A model generated the notes under the pieces. That model was not told the DNA's origin and made no database searches. It was given only the letters and a program-made list of their open reading frames with translations. From GCA-002050365 sp038235165 (GTDB taxonomy: Bacteria; Acidobacteriota; Blastocatellia; Pyrinomonadales; Pyrinomonadaceae), in NCBI GenBank assembly GCA_038235165.1, contig JBBSUG010000003.1, positions 135,279 through 199,278 of the forward strand: 64,000 bases of DNA, read 5' to 3'. Shown here in pieces: positions 1-8,632 of this stretch. The first letter of the stretch is position 1, and each line of letters opens with the position of its first letter. A program made the translations under genes and the position numbers.

Positions 1-1
1 C

Positions 2-880
2 AACAAAGTTGTCGTGACCAACACTAATACTCCGGTGAAAGTGGTTGACTCCAGCTTTACGATGGCTGCTAAAGACGGTAAATACACTGTTTCCGGCATC
101 GTTCCCGATCAAAAAATGCTTGACGAAATCAAAACCAAACTAACCGCCGAATTCGGTGCGGGGAATGTTGATTTTTCAGGTTTAAAAGTTGACGCGTCTG
201 CGAAACCGTTCGGCGCGAACTGGTGGGACAATTTCGGTAAATTGCTGCCGAATTTAAAGGACTGGAAAAACGGCACGCTGGCATTCACCGGCAACGCGAT
301 TACAACGGCAGAAGGATTGCCGACAGCCGCAATGGATCAGCTTAAATTGCTGTTCACCGGTTGGACAATGTCCGGTTTGAGTGCTGATGCGACAACCGGT
401 GCGGACAGAAAATTGACGGAAGTATCGCTTCCCGACGGCACGAAAATTCAGGCTTATCCGGGCGGTATTGAAGATCAACTGATCAAATTCATCGAATCTG
501 ACGAGTATAAGAATGGAACTGCCGATTCACTGAAGGAAAAATGGTTCAGCTTCGACGATTTGAACTTCAAATTCGGCACGACGGAATTAGTTCCTGAATC
601 AAAACGTCAGTTGGACAATGTTGTTACTATTCTAAGAGCATTTCCTGCTGTTAAAATTAAGATCGGCGGATACACGGATAAAAAAGGTGACGATGCCGCG
701 AATAAGACGCTTTCAGACAATCGAGCTAAGGCTGTCAAGGAAGCATTGACGAAAGCAGGTGTCGGACCGCAGGTTCCTGAGGCTGAAGGCTACGGCGAAG
801 AGTTTGCCCAAGTTCCCGAAACGGCAAGCGATAAAGAACGCGAAGCTGATAGAAAAACTTCAGTTCGTTTGCTCAAGTAG
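2..880 (+). CDS. OmpA-domain protein, 5' end outside window
   Basis: The reading frame is open to the window edge (first complete codon at base 2), so the gene is 5'-truncated; the GTG at 14 is probably internal. The last ~110 residues are an OmpA-like peptidoglycan-binding domain: 'LNFKFGTTELVPESKRQL', then 'IGGYTDKKGDD', then 'SDNRAKAVKEAL' and the terminal 'ADRKTSVRLLK'. The preceding part carries BON-like stretches ('KYTVSGIVPDQKMLDEIKTK'). The family anchors outer-membrane or periplasmic proteins to the cell wall through diaminopimelate contacts. No signal peptide can be judged because the N-terminus is missing. A strong hairpin terminator follows, so it is the last gene of its transcript. 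Confidence 0.85.
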   Translation, partial: NKVVVTNTNTPVKVVDSSFTMAAKDGKYTVSGIVPDQKMLDEIKTKLTAEFGAGNVDFSGLKVDASAKPFGANWWDNFGKLLPNLKDWKNGTLAFTGNAITTAEGLPTAAMDQLKLLFTGWTMSGLSADATTGADRKLTEVSLPDGTKIQAYPGGIEDQLIKFIESDEYKNGTADSLKEKWFSFDDLNFKFGTTELVPESKRQLDNVVTILRAFPAVKIKIGGYTDKKGDDAANKTLSDNRAKAVKEALTKAGVGPQVPEAEGYGEEFAQVPETASDKEREADRKTSVRLLK

Positions 881-905
881 TTGATTATGATTCACACATA
901 AAAAT

Positions 906-935
906 AGAAGTCGTCCGGAAAGACGGCTTCTTTTT
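906..935 (+). terminator. Rho-independent terminator after the OmpA gene
   Basis: AGAAGTCGTC pairs with GACGGCTTCT around a GGAAA-type loop and is followed by five T. An A-run just before it (899-904) would also let it work for ctaA on the opposite strand. Confidence 0.85.
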
Positions 936-990
936 CATTTCAGTTAAAAGAGTATTCGGTTTGAAGTATCATCGGCGGGCAAATGCTTTT

Positions 991-1953
991 TTAGCTTATT
1001 CTTTCATTCAAATTTTCACTTGCTAAAAAACCAGCCGCCATCAAAACGAAAGAAATCCAAACCATATCCGCCAAAAACAGATGGATGAGCTGCATCACAA
1101 TTGGCGCGAGTAGCAAAAGCGTCACCGCGCCCGACACAAATTGAATCAGAACGATGAAACCCAAAACATTTGCCCAACGGTTGACTGAAGGAGAATTCTG
1201 CGCCCGCTTGCGGCACCAACCCGCCAAAAATATCAGAAAAACCCCGGTTGCAATTGACAAAATCGGGTGAAAAATTCGCAGCCGCAGCAGGTAGTGTGAA
1301 GTGGCGGAAAAATCTTTGGCGATGCCCTCGCTCAGAGTCGAAGACGGAAACAGCATACTGCTCAATGCCGCCATCGAACCGCTCATTCCGGCGATGAAAA
1401 TGCCGACCGTCGCAATTGCCAGTAAAATCAATGTTTTGCGGTTAGATTTCAGTAAACTAAACGACTTTCCGTCGCCTGCAAACCACGCCGTCAGAGCCAG
1501 AACCGCGATTAACGTAAAAGTATTAACGAGATGCGCCGCCATCCAAAACGGTCGCGTCGGCGTCCAATTCGCCGCCGTGTTGCCGGTTAAAACCAGCAAG
1601 CCGCCGATAATTCCTTCGAGAATAATAAAAAGCAGCGACGCGATGGACATTCTGATAACGAGTTTGTTCTGCGACGATTTGTTTTTGCGCCATTTGACGA
1701 TTGCCGCAATCAGCAGAATAACAACGGTGATTCCCGCTAAACTCGTCGTCACCCGGTGCAGATACTCGATCTGCGTTTTGAGCTGCGGCGCAGACGGAAT
1801 AAATTCGCCGCCGCACGTCAGCCAGTGTTCGCCGCAGCCGTCGCCCGACAGCGAAGCGCGCAAGAAAACGCCCCACAAAATGACAATCAAATTGTAAATC
1901 AAAACGAACCAGGCGTATTTCGCCAATTTACTGAGTTTTGTTTCCGTCTCCAT
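991..1953 (-). CDS. ctaA: Heme A synthase, CtaA/Cox15 family
   Basis: A roughly 320-residue, very hydrophobic protein with about eight membrane segments. The family converts heme O to heme A for cytochrome c oxidase in the cytoplasmic membrane. Family marks visible: the extracytoplasmic cysteine pair (GDGCGEHWLTCGG, near residues 40 and 47), the EYLHR motif (His ~66), 'AAHL' (His ~141), 'LRIFHP' (His ~229) and 'LIHL' (His ~291); these are the four heme-ligating histidines of the family. Start: the open frame extends upstream to a TTG at 1989 and an ATG at 1971, but the ATG at 1953 (METETKLSKLAKY) gives the usual short cytoplasmic N-terminus; none has a clear Shine-Dalgarno sequence. It stands apart from the protoheme cluster at 30-44 kb, which would supply its precursor. 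Confidence 0.9.
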   Translation of the reverse strand: METETKLSKLAKYAWFVLIYNLIVILWGVFLRASLSGDGCGEHWLTCGGEFIPSAPQLKTQIEYLHRVTTSLAGITVVILLIAAIVKWRKNKSSQNKLVIRMSIASLLFIILEGIIGGLLVLTGNTAANWTPTRPFWMAAHLVNTFTLIAVLALTAWFAGDGKSFSLLKSNRKTLILLAIATVGIFIAGMSGSMAALSSMLFPSSTLSEGIAKDFSATSHYLLRLRIFHPILSIATGVFLIFLAGWCRKRAQNSPSVNRWANVLGFIVLIQFVSGAVTLLLLAPIVMQLIHLFLADMVWISFVLMAAGFLASENLNERIS

Positions 1954-2014
1954 TTTGCTAAATTCTAACATTAGAAAACCGAAACGCAAGAAAGCGTAAA
2001 ATTAGAAAAACTTA

Positions 2015-2200
2015 ATGGAAACTGAACATTTTTTTACCTGCCCGTATTGTTGGCAGGAAATCTCGATGGTTCTAGACTTATCGGTCGAAGAACAAAATTA
2101 TATTGAAGACTGCGAAGTTTGCTGTCGCCCAATTCAAATAAATTACACGGCGCAGAATTTTGAACTGGAGGATTTTCAGGCGGATAATATTGAGCAATAA
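2015..2200 (+). CDS. CPXCG-motif cysteine-rich small protein
   Basis: A 61-residue protein with two cysteine knuckles, 'CPYCWQ' near residue 9 and 'CEVCCRPI' near residue 34. This matches the CPXCG family of short zinc-ribbon-like proteins found in many Gram-negative genomes. The function of the family is not known; a single metal-binding ribbon is the only structural inference. It diverges from ctaA. A 12-bp palindrome (GCAAAATTTTGC, 2204-2215) directly follows its stop and could be a weak terminator or a protein site. Confidence 0.85.
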   Translation: METEHFFTCPYCWQEISMVLDLSVEEQNYIEDCEVCCRPIQINYTAQNFELEDFQADNIEQ

Positions 2201-2220
2201 AACGCAAAATTTTGCAAAAA

Positions 2221-2244
2221 TAGTGTTTCACACTTGAAACACTA
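2221..2244. promoter_or_regulatory. Perfect palindromic operator
   Basis: TAGTGTTTCA and TGAAACACTA form a perfect 10-bp inverted repeat around CACT. The right half overlaps the -35 hexamer of the following promoter, which is the geometry of a repressor operator. Confidence 0.6.
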
Positions 2245-2262
2245 TGCAACTTGTGCTATTTT
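2234..2262 (+). promoter_or_regulatory. Sigma70-type promoter for the Sak4-like ATPase
   Basis: TTGAAA at 2234-2239 and TATTTT at 2257-2262 are separated by 17 bp. The -35 lies inside the palindrome at 2221-2244. Confidence 0.55.
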
Positions 2263-2278
2263 TGTGTCATCAATGAAA

Positions 2279-2306
2279 CTAAACATCTTTGACGGTAGAT
2301 GTTTAG
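2279..2306 (+). promoter_or_regulatory. Stem-loop in the leader of the Sak4-like gene
   Basis: CTAAACATCT and AGATGTTTAG form a perfect 10-bp stem with an 8-nt loop (TTGACGGT). It would lie in the 5' leader, 50 nt before the start codon. Its loop also holds a possible second -35 (TTGACG). Confidence 0.5.
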
Positions 2307-2356
2307 AAGATAAAAAGTAAGGGAGAGCATTAAAAATTAAGCAAGGAGAAAGCACA

Positions 2357-3391
2357 ATGAGAAATATCAACAAACCAAAAATAAATCCACTAAGCCGGAT
2401 GCCGCGCCAGCAACGGCTCGTGATGGCGATTCGCGGCGGCGCGGGTGTCGGCAAAAGTCACTTCATCAGTTCGATGGCGGATGCGGGTCTGGGGAAACTC
2501 TGCATCTTTGACACCGAACGAAAAGCGCGTCTGTTGCGCGGAGTCGGACAAAAATTTGACGCGCTCGAAATTGAGCAGACGGACGAACTGCCCGAATTTA
2601 TTGACTGGGCGATTAACGGCGAAGGGCGCGAGCAGAATTACGGCTGTTACGCGCTCGACAGTTGGGCGGCTTATTTCGGCGCAAAACATTCGGAAATGAT
2701 CGAAGCTGTCCGCGAACGCACGGGCGACCCGCTGGCGCAGCCGAGCGCGGAAGAACTCGCCGCCGACCAAATGATTCTTCAGAGCGTTTTGCGAAAACTC
2801 TGTATCGAATCGGGCAAATGTATCGTCATCTCCGACCAAATTGCTGCCAAAGGCAAAGAATCGAAAGAAGACAATGAAATCGGGCGCGTATTGCCGATGA
2901 CGGCTTCCGGTTTGGAGTATTTCGTGGACGTGATGTTGGAAGTATCCTTGCAGGAACGCGGCGGCGAAATTACGCGCGTTTTCCAAGTCATCAAATCAAA
3001 TTCACCGGCGTTTGAAGTCGGTTTTGAAATGACCGGAAACATCGGTTTCAAAGATTTTCTTGAATATATGAAAGGCGAACAGGCATTAGAACTTGCCTTT
3101 GAAGAACCGGCAAAATCCGACGTTCCTGAATATATCGAAGACAAAACGCCCATTTCGATTGCGCCGAACACGATGTCAATCGAAGATTTGATCAAAAAAG
3201 CTGAAGATAACGGCTTTAAACAGGCAGACATCGTGACGGGCGCGAAAGTTTATCACAACCAACCGAACATCTATCATTTAACCGACGAGCAGATTTTAGA
3301 TTTAGACCGCCGGATAACGGCGCGAATCGAAAAAACACAATCGCCGGAAATTAAAGAAGTAAAAAACGATAAACGTGCCAAAGCGGCGTAA
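2357..3391 (+). CDS. RecA-fold ATPase, Sak4-like (phage-type recombination ATPase)
   Basis: A 344-residue P-loop ATPase with Walker A 'GGAGVGKSHF' near residues 27-36, a possible Walker B/active region 'YGCYALDSWAAYF', and 'CIVISDQIA' as a sensor strand. The shape (short RecA-like core, 'FDTERKARLL' after the first helix) fits the AAA_24/Sak4 single-strand-annealing ATPases of phages, which work with an SSB. The last ~90 residues form a separate, helical, lysine-rich tail starting at 'SIEDLIKKAEDNGFKQ'. Start chosen by AAGGAGA seven bases before ATG. No other phage gene is adjacent, so it is either a lone remnant or a domesticated gene. The promoter with overlapping palindrome suggests tight repression. 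Family assignment is by motif only. Confidence 0.65.
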   Translation: MRNINKPKINPLSRMPRQQRLVMAIRGGAGVGKSHFISSMADAGLGKLCIFDTERKARLLRGVGQKFDALEIEQTDELPEFIDWAINGEGREQNYGCYALDSWAAYFGAKHSEMIEAVRERTGDPLAQPSAEELAADQMILQSVLRKLCIESGKCIVISDQIAAKGKESKEDNEIGRVLPMTASGLEYFVDVMLEVSLQERGGEITRVFQVIKSNSPAFEVGFEMTGNIGFKDFLEYMKGEQALELAFEEPAKSDVPEYIEDKTPISIAPNTMSIEDLIKKAEDNGFKQADIVTGAKVYHNQPNIYHLTDEQILDLDRRITARIEKTQSPEIKEVKNDKRAKAA

Positions 3392-3419
3392 ATTTTCGCA
3401 CTGGACAAAAGGCGAAATA

Positions 3420-3460
3420 AAGAAAGGGAGAGTTTCGTAATACGAAATTCTCCCTTTCTT
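3420..3460. terminator. Bidirectional terminator hairpin
   Basis: AAGAAAGGGAGA and TCTCCCTTTCTT form a long stem continued by TTTCGTA/TACGAAA. It lies between the convergent Sak4-like gene and recR. Confidence 0.8.
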
Positions 3461-3479
3461 GCTGAATATGGTCAACAAA

Positions 3480-4094
3480 TTAAATCTCGTGCCGATTCGC
3501 CATTGCTTTATCCATTGTTACTTCGTCCACAAATTCCAGATCGGAACCGACCGGCATTCCCATCGCAATTCGCGTAACTCTGGCACCTAAAGGTTTTAGC
3601 AGACGTGCGATATAATTTGCCGTCGCTTCGCCTTCGGTTGTCGGGTTAGTCGCCACGATTATTTCTTTGACTTCAACATCGTCGTTATTTTTCGGGTCGA
3701 GACGCGGGATCAGGTTGACGAGCATCAATTCATCGGGTCCGACACCGCGAATCGGCGATAACGCGCCGTGCAAAATGTGATATAAACCTTTGTAAGAACG
3801 AGTTTTTTCGATGGCGACGAGATTGTATGGTTCTTCGACGACGCAGATCATCGAACGGTCGCGCGAGGGCGAAGCGCAATACATACACGGGTTAACGTCC
3901 GTCAGGTTGTTGCAGACCGAACAGAAAACGATTTTTTCTTTGACTTCGCGCAGTGCTTCGACGAAATTTTCGACTTCGGTATCGGGACGGCGCAGAATGT
4001 GAAAAGCCAATCTTTGCGCGCTTTTGTGTCCGATTCCGGGCAATCTTTTGAATTCGTCAATTAATTTGGCGACGGGTTCTGAATATTCTAGCAT
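3480..4094 (-). CDS. recR: Recombination mediator RecR
   Basis: A 204-residue protein of normal RecR length. Visible parts: the N-terminal helix-hairpin-helix region with 'LPGIGHKSAQRLAFH', the four-cysteine zinc finger 'CSVCNNLTDVNPCMYC' at about residues 57-72, and the Toprim domain with 'MICVVEEP' and 'EIIVATNPTTEGEATANY'. RecR, with RecF and RecO, loads RecA onto SSB-covered gapped DNA. It lies downstream of ybaB on the same strand, the classical (dnaX-)ybaB-recR order. The 113-bp spacer is filled by an imperfect inverted repeat instead of the usual short junction. Confidence 0.96.
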   Translation of the reverse strand: MLEYSEPVAKLIDEFKRLPGIGHKSAQRLAFHILRRPDTEVENFVEALREVKEKIVFCSVCNNLTDVNPCMYCASPSRDRSMICVVEEPYNLVAIEKTRSYKGLYHILHGALSPIRGVGPDELMLVNLIPRLDPKNNDDVEVKEIIVATNPTTEGEATANYIARLLKPLGARVTRIAMGMPVGSDLEFVDEVTMDKAMANRHEI

Positions 4095-4113
4095 CTTTTA
4101 GTTTCAGATTTCA

Positions 4114-4209
4114 GATTTTGGACTTTGGATTTCGGACTGGAATTTTTGATTATAATGTAATTTTTCAAAAGCATTCCAATCCAAAATCGGCAATCTAAAA
4201 TCCAAAATC
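4114..4209. repeat. Spacer-filling inverted repeat between ybaB and recR
   Basis: The left arm (4114-4143) is made of TTTTGGACTTTGGATTTCGG-like words. The right arm (4173-4209) is its approximate complement (CCAATCCAAAATCGG..., CTAAAATCCAAAATC). The right arm overlaps the ybaB stop codon. Similar words extend left to about 4100, six bases from the recR start. Confidence 0.7.
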
Positions 4210-4513
4210 ACATAAGTCCGGGCGGCAGCATTCCGCCGAGTTTACCTTTGAGAGATTCTTCGACTTTGCGTTTCGCTTCGTTTAACGCCGCCATCGCCAA
4301 ATCCTGAATCATTTCCGTGTCGCCGTCTTTGACTAAATCGGGCGAAATGACGAGTTCCATAACTTCAAAATCGCCGCGCATTTTGACCGTCACCGCGCCG
4401 CCGCCAGCCGAAGCGTCAACAACCATTTCCTTCATTTCTTTGCCCATCTGCTCCTGCATTTTCTGGGCTTGTTTCATCATCGAATTGATGTCGAATCCAC
4501 CGGGTAATTTCAT
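4208..4513 (-). CDS. ybaB: YbaB/EbfC nucleoid-associated protein
   Basis: A 101-residue protein with the family pattern: 'MMKQAQKMQEQMGKEMKEM' helix, the 'GGGAVTVKMRGDFEVMELVISPDLV' sheet region, and 'EMIQDLAMAALNEAKRKVEE' helix, ending in a methionine/glycine-rich tail. The family forms DNA-binding tweezer-like dimers and is usually encoded next to recR, as here. Its stop codon lies inside the spacer repeat, so the repeat supplies the end of the gene. Confidence 0.93.
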   Translation of the reverse strand: MKLPGGFDINSMMKQAQKMQEQMGKEMKEMVVDASAGGGAVTVKMRGDFEVMELVISPDLVKDGDTEMIQDLAMAALNEAKRKVEESLKGKLGGMLPPGLM

Positions 4514-4694
4514 TTAATTTTGCTCCTTGAAGTTATAAATACTAACCTTAATCGTAACTGTCCGAATGATTAAATGCAAACGGCAGATGATTTGAAAATT
4601 AGGTATAATTGCGCGAAAATAAACTAAAATACAAAATCGTTCGTAATAATTCCGATTTCAATATTTCAACGTCAGAAACTACTCGTTCAACATT

Positions 4695-7600
4695 ATGTCG
4701 CTTAAAAAACTTTTCGCCGATTATCTGCTGATTACAATAATTGTTTTATGCAGCTCTAACTTGGTTTTCGCGCAAGCGTCTGCCGATTATTTAACCGAAC
4801 CCGCGTTGTCTCCCGACAAAAAAGAAATTGTTTTCGTTTCAGGCGGCGACATTTGGACTGTTCCGGCGGACGGCGGCACGGCATCTCTGCTCGTTTCGCA
4901 CCCGGCGACCGAATCGCGTCCGCGCTTTTCGCCTGACGGAAAAAGTTTGGCGTTTACCTCAAATCGCACGGGAAACGGAGATATTTATATTTTGGATTTT
5001 GCGGCGAACGATTTGCGACGCGTGACGTTTGACGATGTTTCGGACAATCTCGACGCGTGGTCGCCGGACGGGAAATGGCTTTATTTTTATTCAAACAGCA
5101 AAGATATTGCGGGGATGAACGATATTTTTCGCGTCGCTTCGACGGGAGGCACGCCGCAGCAAATTTCATCTGACCGCTATACCAACGAATTTTTCGCCGC
5201 GCCGTCGCCTGACGGAAATTCCATCGCCTTTTCTGCTCGGGGAATTGCCAATTCGCAGTGGTGGCGCAACGGGCGCAGCCATATTGACGAAAGTGAAATC
5301 TGGGTGAAACGCGGGCAAAATTACGAGCAGATGACGCAGGCGGGTGCCAAACAACTCTGGACGATGTGGAGCGCGGACGGTTCGCAGATGTTTTTTGTTT
5401 CCGACAGAACCGGGACGCAGAATATTTGGTCGCAAACCGGCAAAGGTCAGCCGAAACAACTGACGAATTTCAAAACCGGAAGAGTTCTCTGGGCAAGCAT
5501 TTCATACGACGGCAAGCAGATCGTTTTCGAGCGTGATTTTAAAATATGGACAATGAACACGGACAGCGGCAATGCGAAGGAAGTAGCGATAAATTTGCGC
5601 GGTTTGCCGTCGGGAAATTCAAACGAGCGAAAAAATTTCGGCACGCAGGTCAGCGAGTTTTCGCTTTCACCGGACGGCAAAAAAATCGTCGCCGTCGCGC
5701 ACGGCGAGATTTTTGCGGCTTCTGCCAAAGATGGCGGCGAAGCGGTGCGCGTGACCGAAACCTCTGCGCCGGAATCTTTTGCCGCGTGGTCGCCCGACAG
5801 TAAAACGGTTGTTTACACTTCGGAAAGAAACCGCAAACTGCAAATTTTCCAGTACGATTTTGCGACCGAAACCGAAACGCAGTTGACACAAACGGGAGAT
5901 GATTATTCTCCGGTTTTCTCGCCGGACGGAAAATATTTTGCATTTATTCGCGGCGGTCGCGCACTGTGGATTTACGATGTTAAAACGAAAAAAGAACGCG
6001 AACTCTGCAAACTTTACACCGATTCACCGCCGCTTGTCGGCAAGCAGAATCTCGCGTGGTCGCCCGACAGCAGTTGGGTCGCATTTTTGACGATGAACCC
6101 GGAAACACGCTCTTATACAAATGTCTCGGCTGTTTCGATTAACGGCGGCGAAGCCAAATCTTTGAGTTATCTCGCCAATTCAAACAGCAGTTCGGTTTCG
6201 TGGAACCCTGATGGCACGTCTATTTTCTTTGACACGAATCAGCGCACCGAAGACGGTTCACTGGCGAGAATCGAACTTCAGCTTCGCACGCCGAAGTTTC
6301 GCGAAGACCAATTCCGCGATCTCTTCAAACAGGAAAATCCGCAGCAGAAACCACAGCCGACACCGCAGATTTCGCCGACTCCGACCGTTTCGCCGACACC
6401 CGCGCCAACACCGGCGGCAAGTCCGACACCGGGAAACAAAAAAGACGAAAAAGAAATTAAAAAAACAGAAATCGTCTTTGAAAACATTCGCCGTCGTTTG
6501 AGCATCGTTCCGACCGGCATCAACACTTCGGGACAAACGATCAGCCCGGACGGGAAAATCGTTTTGCTGCTCGCGTCGAGTGAAGGACAGTTCAATCTTT
6601 ACACGATCTCCCTTGATGAACTAGCAGCCGATCAATCGGCAAAACAAATCACTTCAACACCCGGATTCAAAGGCGACGCGCAATTTTCGTCCGACTCGAA
6701 AGAAGTTTTTTACCTTGAAAACGGGCGCATAAATATTGTCAATTTGGACAAAGGAAATATTCGCCCCCTCGGTTTGAGTTTGGATTTGAACATTGATTTC
6801 GCCAAAGAAAAAATCGAAATTTTTGAACAAACGTGGCGGTATTTGCGCGATAATTTTTACGATGCGGATTTTCACGGCGCAGACTGGAACAAAGTTCACG
6901 AAACTTACCAGCCGCTAATTGCCGGAGCGCGGACGATGGACGAAACGCGCCGTCTGCTTTCGATGATGGTCGGCGAACTGAACGCTTCGCATCTCGGCGT
7001 AAGCGGGGCAAGCGGTTTCACGGCGACCCCGATTGGCAAACTCGGTCTGCGTTTTGACCGCGACGAATATGAACAAAACGGACGTTTGAAGATTACGGAA
7101 ATAATCACGCTTTCACCCGCCGACGTTTCAAAAGACATCAAAGTCGGCAATTATATTTTGACGGTTGACGGCAAAAAAATTGACGGTACGACAAACTTGG
7201 ACGAACTTCTGGAAAATAAAGTCGGCAAGCGGGTCGAACTCGAAATCTCGAGCGATGCGGGCGGCGCAAATAAAAAAGAACTCGTCATTAAACCAATTTC
7301 GACCGGTGCGGAGAAAAATCTTTTGTATCGCCAGTGGGTTGAAACAAACCGCGCGTATGTCGAACGCATCAGCGGCGGACGGCTCGGTTATGTTCATCTG
7401 CCCGATATGTCTTCGAATTCTCTCTCGCAACTGTATGTTGATCTCGACGTGCAGAATCAGTCGAAGCAGGGCGTGGTCATTGACATTCGCAACAATAACG
7501 GTGGTTTTATCAATCCGTATGTGATTGATGTGCTGTCGCGGCGCGGCTATTTGAATATGACCGAACGCGGCGCGTGGACGGTTCCGGGAAGAAGCAATCT

Positions 7601-7943
7601 CGGTCAACGCGCTCTCGAACGCCCGACGATTTTGATCACGAATCAACATTCGCTGTCCGACGCGGAAGATTTGGCGGAAGGTTATCGCATATTAAAACTC
7701 GGCAAAGTCGTCGGCGAACCGACTGCCGGATGGATTATTTTTACCTGGAACGCGCAAACATTTGACGGCACGACCGTGCGCCTGCCGCGCCAGAAAATTA
7801 CGGGCAGCGACGGAAAAGATATGGAACTAAACCCGCGTCAGGTTGATGTTAATGTGACGCGCCCGATTGGTGAAACCTTGCAGGAAAAGGACTCGCAACT
7901 GGATGCGGCGGTGCGCGAACTGCTCAATCAAATCGGCAAATAG
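4695..7943 (+). CDS. Tricorn-like S41 protease, secreted
   Basis: A 1082-residue protein with an N-terminal signal peptide ending near 'NLVFAQA'. Residues ~30-540 hold TolB/Tricorn-type beta-propeller repeats ('LSPDKKEIVFVSGGDIWTV', 'WSPDGKWLYFYS' and others). A proline/threonine-rich linker ('PTPQISPTPTVSPTPAPTP') lies near 550-590, then more propeller blades. The C-terminal third has the Tricorn core: 'GELNASHLGV' (Ser765, His766), a PDZ stretch near 790-870, and 'NQHSLSDAED' with the likely nucleophile Ser988. Tricorn proteases degrade oligopeptides; the signal peptide places this one in the periplasm or outside. It diverges from ybaB and is followed by a long hairpin-rich gap, so it appears to be a single-gene unit. 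Confidence 0.92.
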   Translation: MSLKKLFADYLLITIIVLCSSNLVFAQASADYLTEPALSPDKKEIVFVSGGDIWTVPADGGTASLLVSHPATESRPRFSPDGKSLAFTSNRTGNGDIYILDFAANDLRRVTFDDVSDNLDAWSPDGKWLYFYSNSKDIAGMNDIFRVASTGGTPQQISSDRYTNEFFAAPSPDGNSIAFSARGIANSQWWRNGRSHIDESEIWVKRGQNYEQMTQAGAKQLWTMWSADGSQMFFVSDRTGTQNIWSQTGKGQPKQLTNFKTGRVLWASISYDGKQIVFERDFKIWTMNTDSGNAKEVAINLRGLPSGNSNERKNFGTQVSEFSLSPDGKKIVAVAHGEIFAASAKDGGEAVRVTETSAPESFAAWSPDSKTVVYTSERNRKLQIFQYDFATETETQLTQTGDDYSPVFSPDGKYFAFIRGGRALWIYDVKTKKERELCKLYTDSPPLVGKQNLAWSPDSSWVAFLTMNPETRSYTNVSAVSINGGEAKSLSYLANSNSSSVSWNPDGTSIFFDTNQRTEDGSLARIELQLRTPKFREDQFRDLFKQENPQQKPQPTPQISPTPTVSPTPAPTPAASPTPGNKKDEKEIKKTEIVFENIRRRLSIVPTGINTSGQTISPDGKIVLLLASSEGQFNLYTISLDELAADQSAKQITSTPGFKGDAQFSSDSKEVFYLENGRINIVNLDKGNIRPLGLSLDLNIDFAKEKIEIFEQTWRYLRDNFYDADFHGADWNKVHETYQPLIAGARTMDETRRLLSMMVGELNASHLGVSGASGFTATPIGKLGLRFDRDEYEQNGRLKITEIITLSPADVSKDIKVGNYILTVDGKKIDGTTNLDELLENKVGKRVELEISSDAGGANKKELVIKPISTGAEKNLLYRQWVETNRAYVERISGGRLGYVHLPDMSSNSLSQLYVDLDVQNQSKQGVVIDIRNNNGGFINPYVIDVLSRRGYLNMTERGAWTVPGRSNLGQRALERPTILITNQHSLSDAEDLAEGYRILKLGKVVGEPTAGWIIFTWNAQTFDGTTVRLPRQKITGSDGKDMELNPRQVDVNVTRPIGETLQEKDSQLDAAVRELLNQIGK

Positions 7944-8115
7944 GCGGCGTTTTAAACAAAGCAGTAAAATCGAAGGAAAACGGAACAATAAACCGATGGG
8001 ACGGGGATTTTGAAACTCTATCGAATTGCGGCGTGACGAACAAATACCGTCGTTAACGGAGCAATAGATAGTTAAAAACCTTTCTCGGTGCCAATACCGA
8101 GTTTTAAACGGAAGT

Positions 8116-8184
8116 GGGCGGTAATAACGAACCCTACAATCATTATTGCCGCCCCGTATTCGCTCGTTACCCCCAACGAGCGAA
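8116..8184. repeat. Double-hairpin repeat, copy 1
   Basis: The first hairpin has arms 8116-8130 and 8140-8154 around ACCCTACAA. The second has arms TTCGCTCGTT (8159-8168) and AACGAGCGAA (8175-8184), followed by a T-run, so it could terminate the Tricorn transcript. Confidence 0.7.
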
Positions 8185-8230
8185 ATTTTTTAGAACTCAT
8201 CAATCAAAACAAACAAGGTGATATGAAAAA

Positions 8231-8298
8231 GCGCGAACAATGAAACCCTACAATCATTGTCCGCGCCGCCTATTCGCTCATCCCCCAACGAGCGAAAA
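8231..8298. repeat. Double-hairpin repeat, copy 2
   Basis: The first hairpin has arms GCGCGAACAATGA (8231-8243) and TCATTGTCCGCGC (8254-8266) around the same ACCCTACAA loop core. The second, TTCGCTC...GAGCGAA (about 8273-8297), lacks the T-run. Several stem positions differ from copy 1 in a compensatory way. Confidence 0.65.
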
Positions 8299-8503
8299 CT
8301 CAATTTCCTGCGTCCGAATACAAATTACCGAATCAAAAACGAGGGTGAAGACAAAGTTATTGAAAACGACGGCAGACGTTTTGAAAACGGCACATACATT
8401 TGAAAATGTGTCGGATACTTTGCTTATGTTCGCTTTTGCCGTCATTTTGCCTCCGGGTAATAAAATTTTTGTTTCAAACTGGAATGAGCATAACTCACCG
8501 AGT

Positions 8504-8561
8504 TTGAGAAAAACTTGAGCCAAGATTTATAATAATTCCTGATACTTGAGGAAAACTTGAG
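8504..8561 (+). promoter_or_regulatory. Two TTGAG direct-repeat pairs, 11-bp spacing (SARP-like sites)
   Basis: TTGAGAAAAACTTGAG (8504-8519) and TTGAGGAAAACTTGAG (8546-8561) each place two TTGAG words exactly 11 bp apart. SARP/BTAD regulators bind direct heptamers of TCGAG type at 11 or 22 bp. No promoter or gene start is obvious directly downstream. Confidence 0.4.
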
Positions 8562-8604
8562 AAATTAGTTTGGAAACAGGTTTGAGTGGCTGTTTTTATG
8601 CAAA

Positions 8605-8632
8605 CAAAAAAACCGCACAGTTGGTGCGGGTT
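8605..8632 (-). terminator. Terminator of the minus-strand secreted-protein gene
   Basis: On the minus strand AACCCGCAC and GTGCGGTT form a stem around CAACT, followed by a T-run (the A-run at 8605-8612). Confidence 0.8.

Noticed and set aside
1301..1897. 198-codon ORF opposite ctaA
   Set aside because: It lies fully antisense to a clear heme A synthase and has no family features; it is a shadow of biased codon use.
8240..8523. ORFs on both strands in the Tricorn-downstream gap
   Set aside because: They overlap hairpin repeats, have odd composition and no ribosome-binding site; the plus-strand one encodes the repeat itself.
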